DNA from: Actinomycetota bacterium
GTDB taxonomy: Bacteria; Actinomycetota; Actinomycetes; S36-B12; UBA10799
Direction: 5' to 3'
Assembly (NCBI GenBank): GCA_030837445.1
Contig: JAUPKM010000109.1
Coordinates: forward strand, 1-9,612
DNA: 9,612 nt
Shown here: positions 1 to 7,071 of the stretch, one piece after another
How positions within the stretch are numbered: the stretch's first letter is position 1
Layout: every line of letters begins with the position of its first letter
Translations under genes and position numbers: made by a program
The notes under the pieces: model-generated
Seen by the model: only the letters and a program-made list of their open reading frames with translations
Database searches by the model: none
Told to the model about the DNA's origin: nothing

Positions 1-1778
1 AGGCCGAGTGGGTTGACGAGCTCGCCGAACGCATGCAATCAGCGGACGAGAACGCGCCCGTAGTGTGCGTCGTGGACACCGGGGTCCACCAGCCCCACCC
101 CCTGCTGTCCGCCTCCCTGGAGAAGGACGACCAGCACACCTGCGACCCCACCTGGGGGCTTGAGGACCGTCCGGGCCACGGCACCGAGATGGCTGGCCTG
201 GCCCTGTTCGGCGACCTCGGACACGCCATGACGTCGACCGGCCCCGTCACGCCCACGCACCGCCTTGAGTCGGTCAAGCTCCTGCCCTCCGTGACGGGAA
301 ACCCGCCCCACCTGTGGGGAGCGCTCACAGCGACCGCCGCAAGCCTGGTCGAGATCCAGGCCCCGACCCGCCGACGAACCTTCTCCATGGCCGTCACCGC
401 CCCCGACGGATCAACGCCGGCCGTGCCCGACCGGGGTGACGGCGGGACCGGGCGGCCGACCTCCTGGTCAGCGGCTGTGGACGCCCTCGCCGCCGGCAGG
501 GCGATTGACACGACCAACGACGGTCTCGTCTACCTCGACGAGGAGGTCGAGGCACAACAGCGCCTGTTCGTGGTCTCCGCAGGGAACGTCCGGTCCTTCG
601 ACGACGACCACCTGACCCGCAGCGACCTCGAACCCGTCGAGGACCCTGCCCAGGCCTGGAATGCCCTGACCGTCGGCGCCTACACGGAACTCGTCCACCT
701 GGACGACCAGCCCTCCTTCGCAGGGTGAACTCCCCTCGCCCCTGCCGGGGAGCTGTCCCCCTTGAGTCGTACCTCCGTCGCCTTCGCCCGGACCTGGCCA
801 CCGAAGCCGGACGTGGTCCTGGAAGGCGGCAATGTGGCCCGGTCCCCCGACGGGACCTCACACGACACCCCGGACGTCCTCCAGTTGCTGACGACGCGGC
901 GCCCACAGCTGGGCTCGCCGCGTCTCCTGACCGTCACGAACGCGACCAGCGCAGCCACCGCGCAGGCAGCTCACCTCGTAGCGTCCGTGATGTCGACCTA
1001 CCCGTCCTTGTGGCCGGAGACGGTCCGCGCCCTGATGGTGCACTCGGCTCGCTGGACCCCGAGGATGCAGCAGCACCTCACGCTTGCCGGCAACCGCCGC
1101 GCCGCCAAGGACGCGTTCCGACGCCGGTACGGCATGGGTGTCCCCGACCTCGCCCGCGCGACCCGCAGCGCCAACGACGCCCTCACTTTGATCACCCAAG
1201 AGGTGATCAAGCCGTTCGACGGGAAGGGCAACACCCGCGAACTTCACCTGCACGACCTGCCCTGGCCCGGGGACGTCCTCGCCGACCTTGGCGAGGCCAC
1301 AGTCACTCTGCGGATCACACTCTCGTACTTCATCGAGCCGAACCCTGCCAACCGTGGCTGGCGCGATCGCTACCGCTACCAGTCCCATGCCCTGCGCTTC
1401 GACCTTCGCCGCGCCACCGAGTCCACCGTGGAGTTCCGCAAGAGGCTCAACGCCAAGGCTCTCGACGAGGACGAGAAGCGTCCGCCGAGCGCCGAGAGCG
1501 ACACCCGGGAATGGACCTTCGGGCCGACGGCTCACGGCAGCGGATCCATTCACACCGACCTCTGGACCGGGAGCGCCGCCGACCTCGCCCGGCGCGGGAT
1601 GCTCGCCATCTTCCCCGTCACCGGGTGGTGGAAGGACAACAAGGCCCGTGACCGGAGCCACCTCGGCGCGCGCTACGCCCTCATCGTCTCCATCGAGACA
1701 CCCGGGCAGGACGTGGACATCTGGACCCCCGTGGCAGCGCAGGTCGGCGTCCCCGTCAACATCGAAGTGGCCACGTAG
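1..1778 (+). pseudogene. ietS: IetS-like subtilisin (S8) peptidase, 5'-truncated by window and split by an in-frame TGA
   Basis: Serine peptidase of the S8 type found as the protease half of the ietAS anti-phage system, normally encoded beside an AAA ATPase (IetA). The frame is open from base 3, so the true start lies upstream of the window. Triad: Asp at 75-77 (VVDTGV), His at 177-179 (GHGTEMAG), Ser at 948-950 (NATSAATAQ); the oxyanion Asn is at 585-587 (VVSAGN). A long C-terminal part follows, rich in beta-type sequence, to the TAG at 1776-1778. The frame is interrupted once by TGA at 726-728 and resumes in the same frame with TPLAPAGELSPLSRTS, so a single base change (TGG to TGA) explains it. 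A TTG at 762 could restart translation, but that product would lack Asp and His, and the first fragment lacks Ser. No frameshift is seen elsewhere. The family call is fairly sure; whether the stop is biological or a sequencing error cannot be told here. Confidence 0.85.
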
Positions 1779-1786
1779 CCAGGGAA

Positions 1787-1810
1787 TCGGGGCGAGGGAC
1801 GCGCCCCCGA
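1787..1810. terminator. Hairpin between convergent genes, likely bidirectional terminator
   Basis: TCGGGGCG (1787-1794) pairs with CGCCCCCGA (1802-1810) as eight base pairs with one bulged C around a 7-base loop. It begins 8 bases after the stop of the S8 peptidase and lies 18 bases beyond the stop of the minus-strand ORF that ends at 1829. It therefore fits a shared terminator. There is no T tract, which is common in GC-rich actinomycetes. Confidence 0.5.
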
Positions 1811-1828
1811 GCAGTTGGGCAGCGCCCA

Positions 1829-2488
1829 TCATCCGGTACGGATCACGTGTCGACCTGACGACTGGAGATCACAGACGGATGGCCGAGTACAGGCCGGTCG
1901 CTGAGATCCCGCAACCTTCTTGTTGAGCGCGGCGAGCAGGAACCCTCGCCCAGGCGGTGGCGCGGTCTGCGCCCGGCGGATGGCACCGTGTACGCGCACC
2001 CGATGGCCCGGCGTGCCCGGCTCGACCCCACTGCCCCCGGCGACTGCGGGTGCCACATACCAGTTGAAGTCACCGTTCTTCGCGAGGGCGGACTCCACGT
2101 CGATCGGTGTAATGCCGCGGTCTCGACGCCATCCATGATCGATTTTGCTCACGAGGCGTGAACCTATACGGATAGGTGTGCGATTCATGGTGTGAGGGGG
2201 ACACAGAACGCTTCGAAGCAGGTTGCTGCTCTCGCTCAGGGAAGGTCGAGGTAGCCACGCGCGCCCGAGCCGCTGCAGGGCCTGAGTGCCGCCAGGAACC
2301 TCGACGGTGGTCCGTCGGCCGACCGCGCCTAGCACCGCCCGCATGGGCGGGTGGTCGGGAGCAAGGACGTCGACGACGATGCGCGATCGTCTGGATGTTC
2401 CGCTGACGCTCCGGCGCCCGGCCAGCCGGAGAGCAATCCTGTTGAGGTACCAGGTATGCACTCCGGCGAATGACCGGTGGATCGTCAT
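1829..2488 (-). CDS. Unrecognised protein, 219 residues
   Basis: I do not recognise this protein. The case for a gene is the codon pattern: read from the ATG at 2488, about three quarters or more of third positions are G or C against roughly half of second positions, the signature of a real GC-rich coding frame, and it holds over 219 codons. The sequence is basic in its first half and has no evident signal peptide or long membrane segment. A segment near residues 130-150 (ALAKNGDFNWYVAP) looks like ordinary folded protein; the C-terminal third is rich in Gly, Pro and Arg. It starts 39 bases after the lectin stop on the same strand, so the two may be cotranscribed. The ribosome site is weak: a G-rich run at 2499-2505 followed by CGAG. 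It could also be a decayed gene or one with a later start. Confidence 0.42.
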   Translation of the reverse strand: MTIHRSFAGVHTWYLNRIALRLAGRRSVSGTSRRSRIVVDVLAPDHPPMRAVLGAVGRRTTVEVPGGTQALQRLGRAWLPRPSLSESSNLLRSVLCPPHTMNRTPIRIGSRLVSKIDHGWRRDRGITPIDVESALAKNGDFNWYVAPAVAGGSGVEPGTPGHRVRVHGAIRRAQTAPPPGRGFLLAALNKKVAGSQRPACTRPSVCDLQSSGRHVIRTG

Positions 2489-2527
2489 AGTGGGCTCGCC
2501 CCCCCATCGCGTGGCGGGCCGACCAAT

Positions 2528-3043
2528 TCAGCCTCTCTCGACCACCTCACATTTCCAGGCCTGCAACCAGGGGCTGTATTTCGCGGTGCCCACTTTGCTG
2601 TGATCATTGATGTTCACCTGCAGGTACAGCTCGGTGGCCGCGTTCTTCCAGGAGCGCACCCGGTAATCCGCCAGCCCGTCCGTGTACCAGTTCTGAAAGT
2701 TGCCACCATTGCACCAGAGGGTGTAAATTTTACCCTCGCCGTTGCTGTCCAGGCAACGGTTGGTCTTCGTGTTGATGATCGTGAACATGAATTTGTCGCC
2801 GGTCCGGGCGAATCGCCAGTTCTGGTAGGCCCCGCCATTGCACGGGAGCAGGTAGACCTCACCGGCGTCATTGCTGTCCAGACACTTGTGATCGAAGTTC
2901 TCGTCACTCATGGTGGAGGACACATCAGCCCTGGCGGGGACTGCTGCGAGTATCGAACTCGCCATCGCCAAGGCTGTCAGCGTGGCGCCTGTGGCCATCC
3001 GGCGACAGAATGTCGAGGTCCTGCGGGGGCGATCGGAGGGCAT
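2528..3043 (-). CDS. Secreted ricin-type beta-trefoil lectin domain protein
   Basis: A 171-residue exported carbohydrate-binding protein. The start at 3043 is chosen because GGGAG (3052-3056 on the complement) sits 8 bases before it and a typical Sec signal follows: basic SDRPRR/CRRM, then a hydrophobic stretch near residues 18-36, then ARA-D with cleavage expected after residue 39. An in-frame ATG at 3232 would add 63 residues and bury the signal, so it is rejected. The mature part of about 130 residues is one beta-trefoil with QxW motifs at 74-76 (QNW), 117-119 (QNW) and 161-163 (QAW). The first two lobes are near copies exactly 43 residues apart (CLDSN at 54 and 97, CNGG at 68 and 111), with paired cysteines in each. 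There is no attached enzyme domain, unlike many actinomycete ricin-lectin proteins. Codons such as AAA, ATT, TTT and AAT are more frequent than in the genes to the right, which may mean a different origin. The sugar bound is unknown. Confidence 0.85.
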   Translation of the reverse strand: MPSDRPRRTSTFCRRMATGATLTALAMASSILAAVPARADVSSTMSDENFDHKCLDSNDAGEVYLLPCNGGAYQNWRFARTGDKFMFTIINTKTNRCLDSNGEGKIYTLWCNGGNFQNWYTDGLADYRVRSWKNAATELYLQVNINDHSKVGTAKYSPWLQAWKCEVVERG

Positions 3044-3051
3044 ATCGCGTG

Positions 3052-3056
3052 CTCCC
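3052..3056 (-). promoter_or_regulatory. Ribosome binding site deciding the lectin start
   Basis: On the complement, GGGAG lies 8 bases before the ATG at 3043. No comparable site precedes the longer in-frame start at 3232. Confidence 0.6.
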
Positions 3057-3065
3057 AACGGTTGA

Positions 3066-3479
3066 TCATCGATCGGCGGCATGAGTTTGGGCGCGCCGAA
3101 GGGCCACATCTCGGCGGACGCCGAATACTGGCATGGTGTGGCAGGTCTGTTTCCGGCTTCCCGGAGTGGTGATCCTGACCCTATCGGAAGAACATGACTT
3201 CTCGCAGGGCGGCTTTCTGTTAGGTGATTCACAGCGATTGACTGTATCTGATCCTACCGAGACGTTCGAACTCATTGCGTGACGGGCCGTTGTCGGTGAG
3301 TATCGGTATTTCGAGGCGCGCCGACACTCCGGGACGAAAAAAACACGGACACAGACCCTCGGGGTCAAGAAAGGGGCGGCGACGGCCGTGGTCTTGGTCC
3401 GCCCAGCCACCGTTTCCATCCGGCCCATCTGGCTGTTGATCTCGGCGGCGCCGACGGCATGGTTCAGGTCCGACGTCAT
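3066..3479 (-). CDS. Small unrecognised ORF, possible remnant or frameshifted gene
   Basis: The ATG at 3479 follows a good ribosome site (GAGGGG about 9 bases before it, on the complement). The first 40 or so codons (MTSDLNHAVGAAEINSQMGR onward) have G or C at almost every third position, so the beginning looks truly coding. The signal fades after a run of seven A on the + strand (3337-3343; seven T in the message). In the annotated frame the ORF continues to 137 residues and overlaps the lectin leader, which is unlikely. One base back in frame after the T run gives an 83-residue product ending at a TGA at 3229. No family is recognised with confidence. The segment EINSQMGRMETVAGR faintly recalls the start of small membrane effectors of defence systems, but no membrane segment follows. 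The real 3' end is uncertain. Confidence 0.3.
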   Translation of the reverse strand: MTSDLNHAVGAAEINSQMGRMETVAGRTKTTAVAAPFLTPRVCVRVFFVPECRRASKYRYSPTTARHAMSSNVSVGSDTVNRCESPNRKPPCEKSCSSDRVRITTPGSRKQTCHTMPVFGVRRDVALRRAQTHAADR

Positions 3480-3576
3480 GCTGGGTTTCCCCTCGTAGCC
3501 TGAAGCGGTCCCTGAGGTTCGGGGCCAGCGTCAACGAACTCGCCGCCCGCACTGCCTTGCCGGGGTGAAGCAGCCC

Positions 3577-3588
3577 CGCCGATCGGCG
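3577..3588. promoter_or_regulatory. 12-base palindrome with operator-like word, before the acyltransferase gene
   Basis: CGCCGATCGGCG is a perfect palindrome about 84 bases before the start at 3672. With the three C that precede it, 3574-3586 reads CCCCGCCGATCGG, one mismatch from the 13-base word repeated before the regulator gene (4978-4990, 5006-5018) and the exporter gene (7077-7089). No clear -35/-10 pair could be picked nearby. It may be an operator; it is not in a position to terminate any seen + strand gene. Confidence 0.4.
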
Positions 3589-3671
3589 TCCAGGAGACAG
3601 CCCACCGGGGGACCCTCTCCCGACCGGTGCCGGATAGGCGTCGAGTGTCGTGAACATGAAGGTTTGTCCGC

Positions 3672-4958
3672 ATGACTCGGACCGAGCCGCCGGATGCGGC
3701 CACTTCTCATCCCCCCTCGTCGCTCACCGCCCCTGTCACTCCCCCGAGCACGGCGACAGCCTCGGCGGCCAGCGGCGGTCCTTCCACTGCCCGGTTGGTG
3801 GGAATCGATCTGGCGAGGGCGATGGCGGTGTTCGGGATGTTCGCCGTCCACATCGGGCCCCGTTCGGAAACGGTGGGAGGCGTGGGGGGCTGGTTGCTGG
3901 GTCTCGCAGAGGGCCGGGCCTCGGTACTGTTCGCCACCTTGGCGGGGTTCTCGCTCATGCTGATCACCGGGCGTCGGGAGCCGAAGACGGGGACGGCCGG
4001 GCGGCAGGCCCGGGCGCGGGTGATGGTCCGGGCAGTGATCCTTCTGGTGGTCGGCACGGTGCTGTCGCTGACGTCCTTCGGGCCGGCGGTGATCCTCAAC
4101 TACTACGGCGTGTACTTCATGCTGGCGCTGCCGATGACCCGGTTGCGGGCCAGGACCCTCGCGATCGTCGCGGGGGTCTTGGCGCTGGTCGCGCCGCAGG
4201 TGGCGTTCGGCCTCCGGTCCGTGCTCGGCGGTGGTGTGCTGCACGCTCTGACGGCGTACGACCCGCTGGATCGGCTGTGCGGGGTGGGGGTTCTGGATCT
4301 GCTGCTGACCGGGTTCTACCCGGCGATCACGTGGATGCCGTTCGTGGTGGCTGGCATGGCGGTGGCCCGTCTCGACCTCGCCCGAACGGTTGTCCTGCGT
4401 CGCCTCGCCGCGGTCGGAGGAGCGTTGGTCGTGCTGGGTTACGGCGTCGCCTGGGCGGTTCTCCGGGTGTTCGGTGACCGTGTCTCGGGGGCCTTCCCGT
4501 CATCGGCCGGGCCTGCCGGCTCCGCCAAGGACATGTCGTCGGTGCTGGGCAAGGGCATCGGCAGCGGGCCGTTCGAGGTCGACCTGTGGTTGGCGTTGGC
4601 GGCGGAGCCGCACAGCGGGTCGACGTTCGACGTCCTGGGGAGCCTGGGAGTGGCGTTGCTGGTGCTCGTCGCGGCCACGGCGCTCGTGGCGCGGCTGACG
4701 TGGACGGCGAGGGTGGCACGACCGGTGATCGCTGTGGGGACCATGTCGTTGACGGTCTACGTCGGGCACGTGCTGGCGATCGTCCTGCTCCCCGGCAACG
4801 ACACGACCCCACCCTCCGCCGCCTCCGCCGGGTTGCTGGCCGCGTTCGTGGCCGGGGCGACCCTGTTCGCCACGGTGTGGTCCTGGCGCTTCCGCCGCGG
4901 TCCGTTGGAGTACCTCCTGCACCGTGCCACCATCACCGTCACCTCGCTCGTGCGCTGA
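3672..4958 (+). CDS. Multi-pass membrane acyltransferase-like protein (HGSNAT_cat/DUF418, YeiB-like)
   Basis: A 428-residue integral membrane protein of the family that joins a heparan-alpha-glucosaminide N-acetyltransferase-like N-terminal part with a DUF418 C-terminal part. Bacterial members are thought to transfer acyl groups to envelope or exported sugars, but few have a proven substrate. Residues 1-40 are a Ser/Pro/Thr/Ala-rich cytosolic tail. The hallmark GIDLARAMAVFGMFAVH is at 44-60, with His60 at the membrane edge. About nine or ten hydrophobic segments follow, near 84-100, 119-137, 142-155, 162-180, 205-233, 245-266, 320-341, 352-373 and 386-404. The DUF418 end shows SLTVYVGH at 359-366 and GPLEYLLHRAT at 410-420. 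The start has GAAGG 9 bases upstream. A GC-rich hairpin region follows the stop, so it is probably a separate transcript from the regulator genes. The linked two-component system and exporter suggest a role in envelope modification or drug tolerance (inference). Confidence 0.85.
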   Translation: MTRTEPPDAATSHPPSSLTAPVTPPSTATASAASGGPSTARLVGIDLARAMAVFGMFAVHIGPRSETVGGVGGWLLGLAEGRASVLFATLAGFSLMLITGRREPKTGTAGRQARARVMVRAVILLVVGTVLSLTSFGPAVILNYYGVYFMLALPMTRLRARTLAIVAGVLALVAPQVAFGLRSVLGGGVLHALTAYDPLDRLCGVGVLDLLLTGFYPAITWMPFVVAGMAVARLDLARTVVLRRLAAVGGALVVLGYGVAWAVLRVFGDRVSGAFPSSAGPAGSAKDMSSVLGKGIGSGPFEVDLWLALAAEPHSGSTFDVLGSLGVALLVLVAATALVARLTWTARVARPVIAVGTMSLTVYVGHVLAIVLLPGNDTTPPSAASAGLLAAFVAGATLFATVWSWRFRRGPLEYLLHRATITVTSLVR

Positions 4959-4959
4959 G

Positions 4960-4973
4960 GCTCCCCGGGGAGC
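4960..4973. terminator. 14-base palindrome right after the acyltransferase stop
   Basis: GCTCCCCGGGGAGC is a perfect palindrome starting 2 bases after the TGA at 4956-4958. Its position fits a terminator element, possibly acting with the larger inverted repeat at 4978-5018. No T tract follows. Confidence 0.35.
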
Positions 4974-4977
4974 GACC

Positions 4978-5018
4978 CCCCGCCGACCGGAGGAGGCCAC
5001 CCGGACCGGTCGGCGGGG
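4978..5018. repeat. 13-bp perfect inverted repeat between acyltransferase and regulator genes
   Basis: CCCCGCCGACCGG (4978-4990) and CCGGTCGGCGGGG (5006-5018) are exact complements around a 15-base loop. It lies 20 bases after the acyltransferase stop and 155 bases before the response regulator start. It could be a strong terminator stem for the former, or a paired operator for the latter. The right arm recurs exactly at 7077-7089 in front of the exporter gene, which favours a binding site. No T tract follows. Confidence 0.6.
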
Positions 5019-5103
5019 CCGCTGCCATCTGCGGAGGGGTTCCGGACGGCGCGGCCCGACGGCGAGCGTGGGATGCTGCCGTTCGCGACGCTGCGAGTCG
5101 ATC

Positions 5104-5121
5104 TCGCCGCGCGCGCGGCGA
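5104..5121. promoter_or_regulatory. 18-base palindrome upstream of the response regulator
   Basis: TCGCCGCGCGCGCGGCGA is a perfect palindrome 52 bases before the ATG at 5174. It could be a dimer binding site, or a leader hairpin if transcription starts upstream of it. Low sequence complexity (CG alternation) means chance cannot be excluded. Confidence 0.3.
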
Positions 5122-5160
5122 TGATGCCTCCATCCCAGACACGGCGGAGGAGGGACCGGC

Positions 5161-5166
5161 AGGAGG
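5161..5166 (+). promoter_or_regulatory. Strong Shine-Dalgarno of the response regulator
   Basis: AGGAGG stands 7 bases before the ATG at 5174 and fixes that start. The open frame reaches far upstream (to 4586), but upstream codons overlap the acyltransferase gene and give no receiver-like sequence. Confidence 0.8.
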
Positions 5167-5173
5167 AGACGTC

Positions 5174-5833
5174 ATGATCCGGGTAGTTGTCGTGGACGAC
5201 GAAGCCCTGGTGCGGTCCGGCTTCACGATGATCCTGCGGGCGGCCGGCGACATCGAGGTCGTGGCCACCGCCACCGGCACCGACGCCGTCCGGGAGATCG
5301 TCCTGGCCCGGCCCGACGTCGTCCTGCTCGACATTCGCATGCCCGAGGTCGACGGCCTGACCGTACTGGAGCAGGTGCTGGCGATGAGCAGCCCGCCCGC
5401 CATCGCGATGCTCACCACCTTCGACACCGACGAGTACGTCCGGAGGGCGCTCGTCACCGGCGCCAGCGGCTTTCTGCTCAAGGACACCGACCCCGAGCAA
5501 CTGGTGCAGTCGGTGCGGGCCCTCGCCGCCGGCGCCGTGGTCCTGTCCCCCGGCGCGACCCGCCCTGTCTTGGCAACGAGCAACGACAACGGGCGCCGCG
5601 AGGCGCAGAAGTTGGTCGCCACGCTGACCGACCGCGAGCGGGACGTCCTGGCGCTGGTGCGGGAGGGAATGTCGAATGCGGAGATCGGGCGCGAGCTGTT
5701 CCTCAGCGCGAGCACGGTCAAGGACCACGTCAGCGCTGTGCTGGGCAAGCTAGGAGCGACCAGCCGGGTGCAGGCGGCCCTGACCGCTCAGCTCGCGCGC
5801 TTGGAGCGCCGCCCGGTCCCGGGTGACTCGTGA
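5174..5833 (+). CDS. NarL/LuxR-family response regulator
   Basis: A cytosolic two-component transcription factor of 219 residues, the usual length for the family. The receiver domain (about 2-117) has the acidic pair Asp8-Asp9, the phospho-acceptor Asp53 (LLDIRMPEVDG), Thr81 and Lys103 (FLLKD), so all key residues are present. The C-terminal LuxR-type helix-turn-helix (about 149-211) shows LTDRERDVLALVREGMSNAE and the recognition-helix part STVKDHVSAVLGKLG. Its TGA at 5831-5833 overlaps the GTG of the histidine kinase gene as GTGA, so the two are translationally coupled and are surely partners. Upstream inverted repeats at 4978-5018 and 5104-5121 are candidates for autoregulation. The regulated genes are likely to include the exporter downstream, which carries one of the same words before its start (inference). 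Confidence 0.95.
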   Translation: MIRVVVVDDEALVRSGFTMILRAAGDIEVVATATGTDAVREIVLARPDVVLLDIRMPEVDGLTVLEQVLAMSSPPAIAMLTTFDTDEYVRRALVTGASGFLLKDTDPEQLVQSVRALAAGAVVLSPGATRPVLATSNDNGRREAQKLVATLTDRERDVLALVREGMSNAEIGRELFLSASTVKDHVSAVLGKLGATSRVQAALTAQLARLERRPVPGDS

Positions 5834-7026
5834 CGGCGGGGCATGCCGTGTCAGAGTCGTCGGAGCCTCGATCCGAGGGGCTGCAGCCCCTCGGGCTGAT
5901 CCTCCCGCAGCGGGCGGCCCTGCGCACGCTCGCCGTCGAGGTAGCGTTGCTCGGCGCCGCGACCCTGGACTCCCTGATAGAGATCACCTCTGGCGGCCGG
6001 GTGTGGCCCTGGGCCGCCGTCGGCCTGGCGCTGGCGGGCATGCTGCTTCGCTACCGGCACCCGGTGACCGGGTTCGTGGCGACCCTTCCCGGCCTGGTCA
6101 CCTCGTACGCTTTGATCGCCACCCTCGTCACCCTCTACACGGTGGCGCTGAGGTCCTCGCACCGGCGCACGGTGATCCTGGCCGCCACCGCCTCCGCAGT
6201 GGGATTCGTGGTCAAGATCCCCGTGAACCTGGATGATCTGGCCGACCGGGAGACGCTGCTGTCCGTCGTCTACGGCCTGCTGTCGGTGGCCGCCCCGACC
6301 GCGCTCGGCCAGCTCGTGCGCGCCCAGGAGACCCTGCGCCAGCAGTTGCAGGAGCTGGACGACGTCCACCGCACCGAGCGCACCCTGCGCGACCAGCAGG
6401 TGCTCGAACTCGAACGCAACCGGTTGGCCCGCGAGATGCACGACGTCGTCTCCCACCAGGTCAGCCTGATCGCCGTCCAGGCCGGAGCGCTGCAGGTCGC
6501 CGCCCCGGACGCCGCGACCGGCGACGCAGCCCGCACAATCCGGCGGCTGGCCGTCGCCACCCTCAGCGAGCTGCGCCACATGGTGGCCGTGCTGCGCACC
6601 ACCGGCCCCGACGGCCCGCCGCTGCAGCCGCAACCCGGGCTGGCCCAGCTGCGGTCCCTCGTCGAGGGCGCCGAGGTCGACGCCACGCTGGACCTGGCGA
6701 CCGACACGGACCTCGACCTCGACCCGCACGCCCAACGCGCGGTCTACCGGACCGTGCAGGAGGGCCTGACCAACGTCCGCAAGCACGCCCCCGGCTCCAC
6801 GGTCCATGTCAGGGTCGTCCGGGAAGGGCCAGCTGTCGAGGTCACCGTCCACAACACCCGCCCCACCGGCCCACCGCTCGGTCTGCCCGGTTCCCGGCAA
6901 GGACTGGTCGGCCTGCGGGAACGGGCCGACCTCGCCGGTGGCACATTGACCGCCGGCCCGGACGGCGACGGCGGCTACCGGCTGGTTCTGCGGCTGCCGA
7001 CGTCACGGCGGCGTGACGCGTCCTGA
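5830..7026 (+). CDS. Sensor histidine kinase (HisKA_3 / NarL-type partner)
   Basis: A 398-residue membrane kinase that would phosphorylate the regulator encoded just before it. The GTG start overlaps the regulator stop by 4 bases. The N-terminal half has about five hydrophobic segments (near 31-50, 58-73, 84-107, 114-131 and 144-162) joined by short loops and no large extracytoplasmic domain, as in kinases that sense within the membrane. A helical linker (about 163-198) leads to the HisKA_3 dimerisation helix, with phospho-acceptor His204 in REMHDVVSHQVSLIAVQAG. The ATPase domain has the N box QEGLTNVRKHA (310-320, Asn315) and a G-box region SRQGLVGLRERADLAGGTL (355-373). The usual Asp-containing G1 motif is seen only in weak form at TVHNTRPTG (339-347), which is common in this subfamily. 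The ligand is unknown. Confidence 0.94.
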   Translation: MTAGHAVSESSEPRSEGLQPLGLILPQRAALRTLAVEVALLGAATLDSLIEITSGGRVWPWAAVGLALAGMLLRYRHPVTGFVATLPGLVTSYALIATLVTLYTVALRSSHRRTVILAATASAVGFVVKIPVNLDDLADRETLLSVVYGLLSVAAPTALGQLVRAQETLRQQLQELDDVHRTERTLRDQQVLELERNRLAREMHDVVSHQVSLIAVQAGALQVAAPDAATGDAARTIRRLAVATLSELRHMVAVLRTTGPDGPPLQPQPGLAQLRSLVEGAEVDATLDLATDTDLDLDPHAQRAVYRTVQEGLTNVRKHAPGSTVHVRVVREGPAVEVTVHNTRPTGPPLGLPGSRQGLVGLRERADLAGGTLTAGPDGDGGYRLVLRLPTSRRRDAS

Positions 7027-7071
7027 CACCGGCGGCAGCCAGCCAGCTGGCCGTGTACCCCGCCGGGCAGC

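Noticed and set aside
726..728. TGA as a recoded selenocysteine or read-through codon in the peptidase
   Set aside because: The position fits Trp (one base from TGG) and is not an active-site position. No following stem typical of a SECIS element was evident. Simple nonsense mutation or error is more likely.
725..1651. 308-codon + frame overlapping the S8 peptidase
   Set aside because: Arg/Pro-rich out-of-frame shadow. The peptidase motifs are in the other frame on both sides of 726-728, so a frameshift is not the explanation for the break.
858..1832. 324-codon minus-strand frame opposite the S8 peptidase
   Set aside because: It is a mirror of the GC-rich coding frame on the + strand, with Gly/Val/Arg-rich sequence and no recognisable domain.
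3230..3270. TTGACT at 3238-3243 as a promoter -35 box
   Set aside because: No acceptable -10 box at 16-18 bases, and no + strand gene nearby that it would serve.
3229..3657. Minus-strand TDNG segment (ILTDNGPSRNEF) as a transposase core
   Set aside because: TDNG occurs in integrase cores, but no catalytic context, flanking inverted repeats or further transposase sequence was found.
4991..4996. AGGAGG as a ribosome binding site
   Set aside because: It lies in the loop of the 4978-5018 inverted repeat, and no start codon of a sensible frame follows at the right distance.
4586..5173. Long upstream extension of the response regulator frame
   Set aside because: It overlaps the acyltransferase gene in another frame, gives Arg/Gly-rich sequence with no domain, and the ATG at 5174 has an excellent ribosome site.
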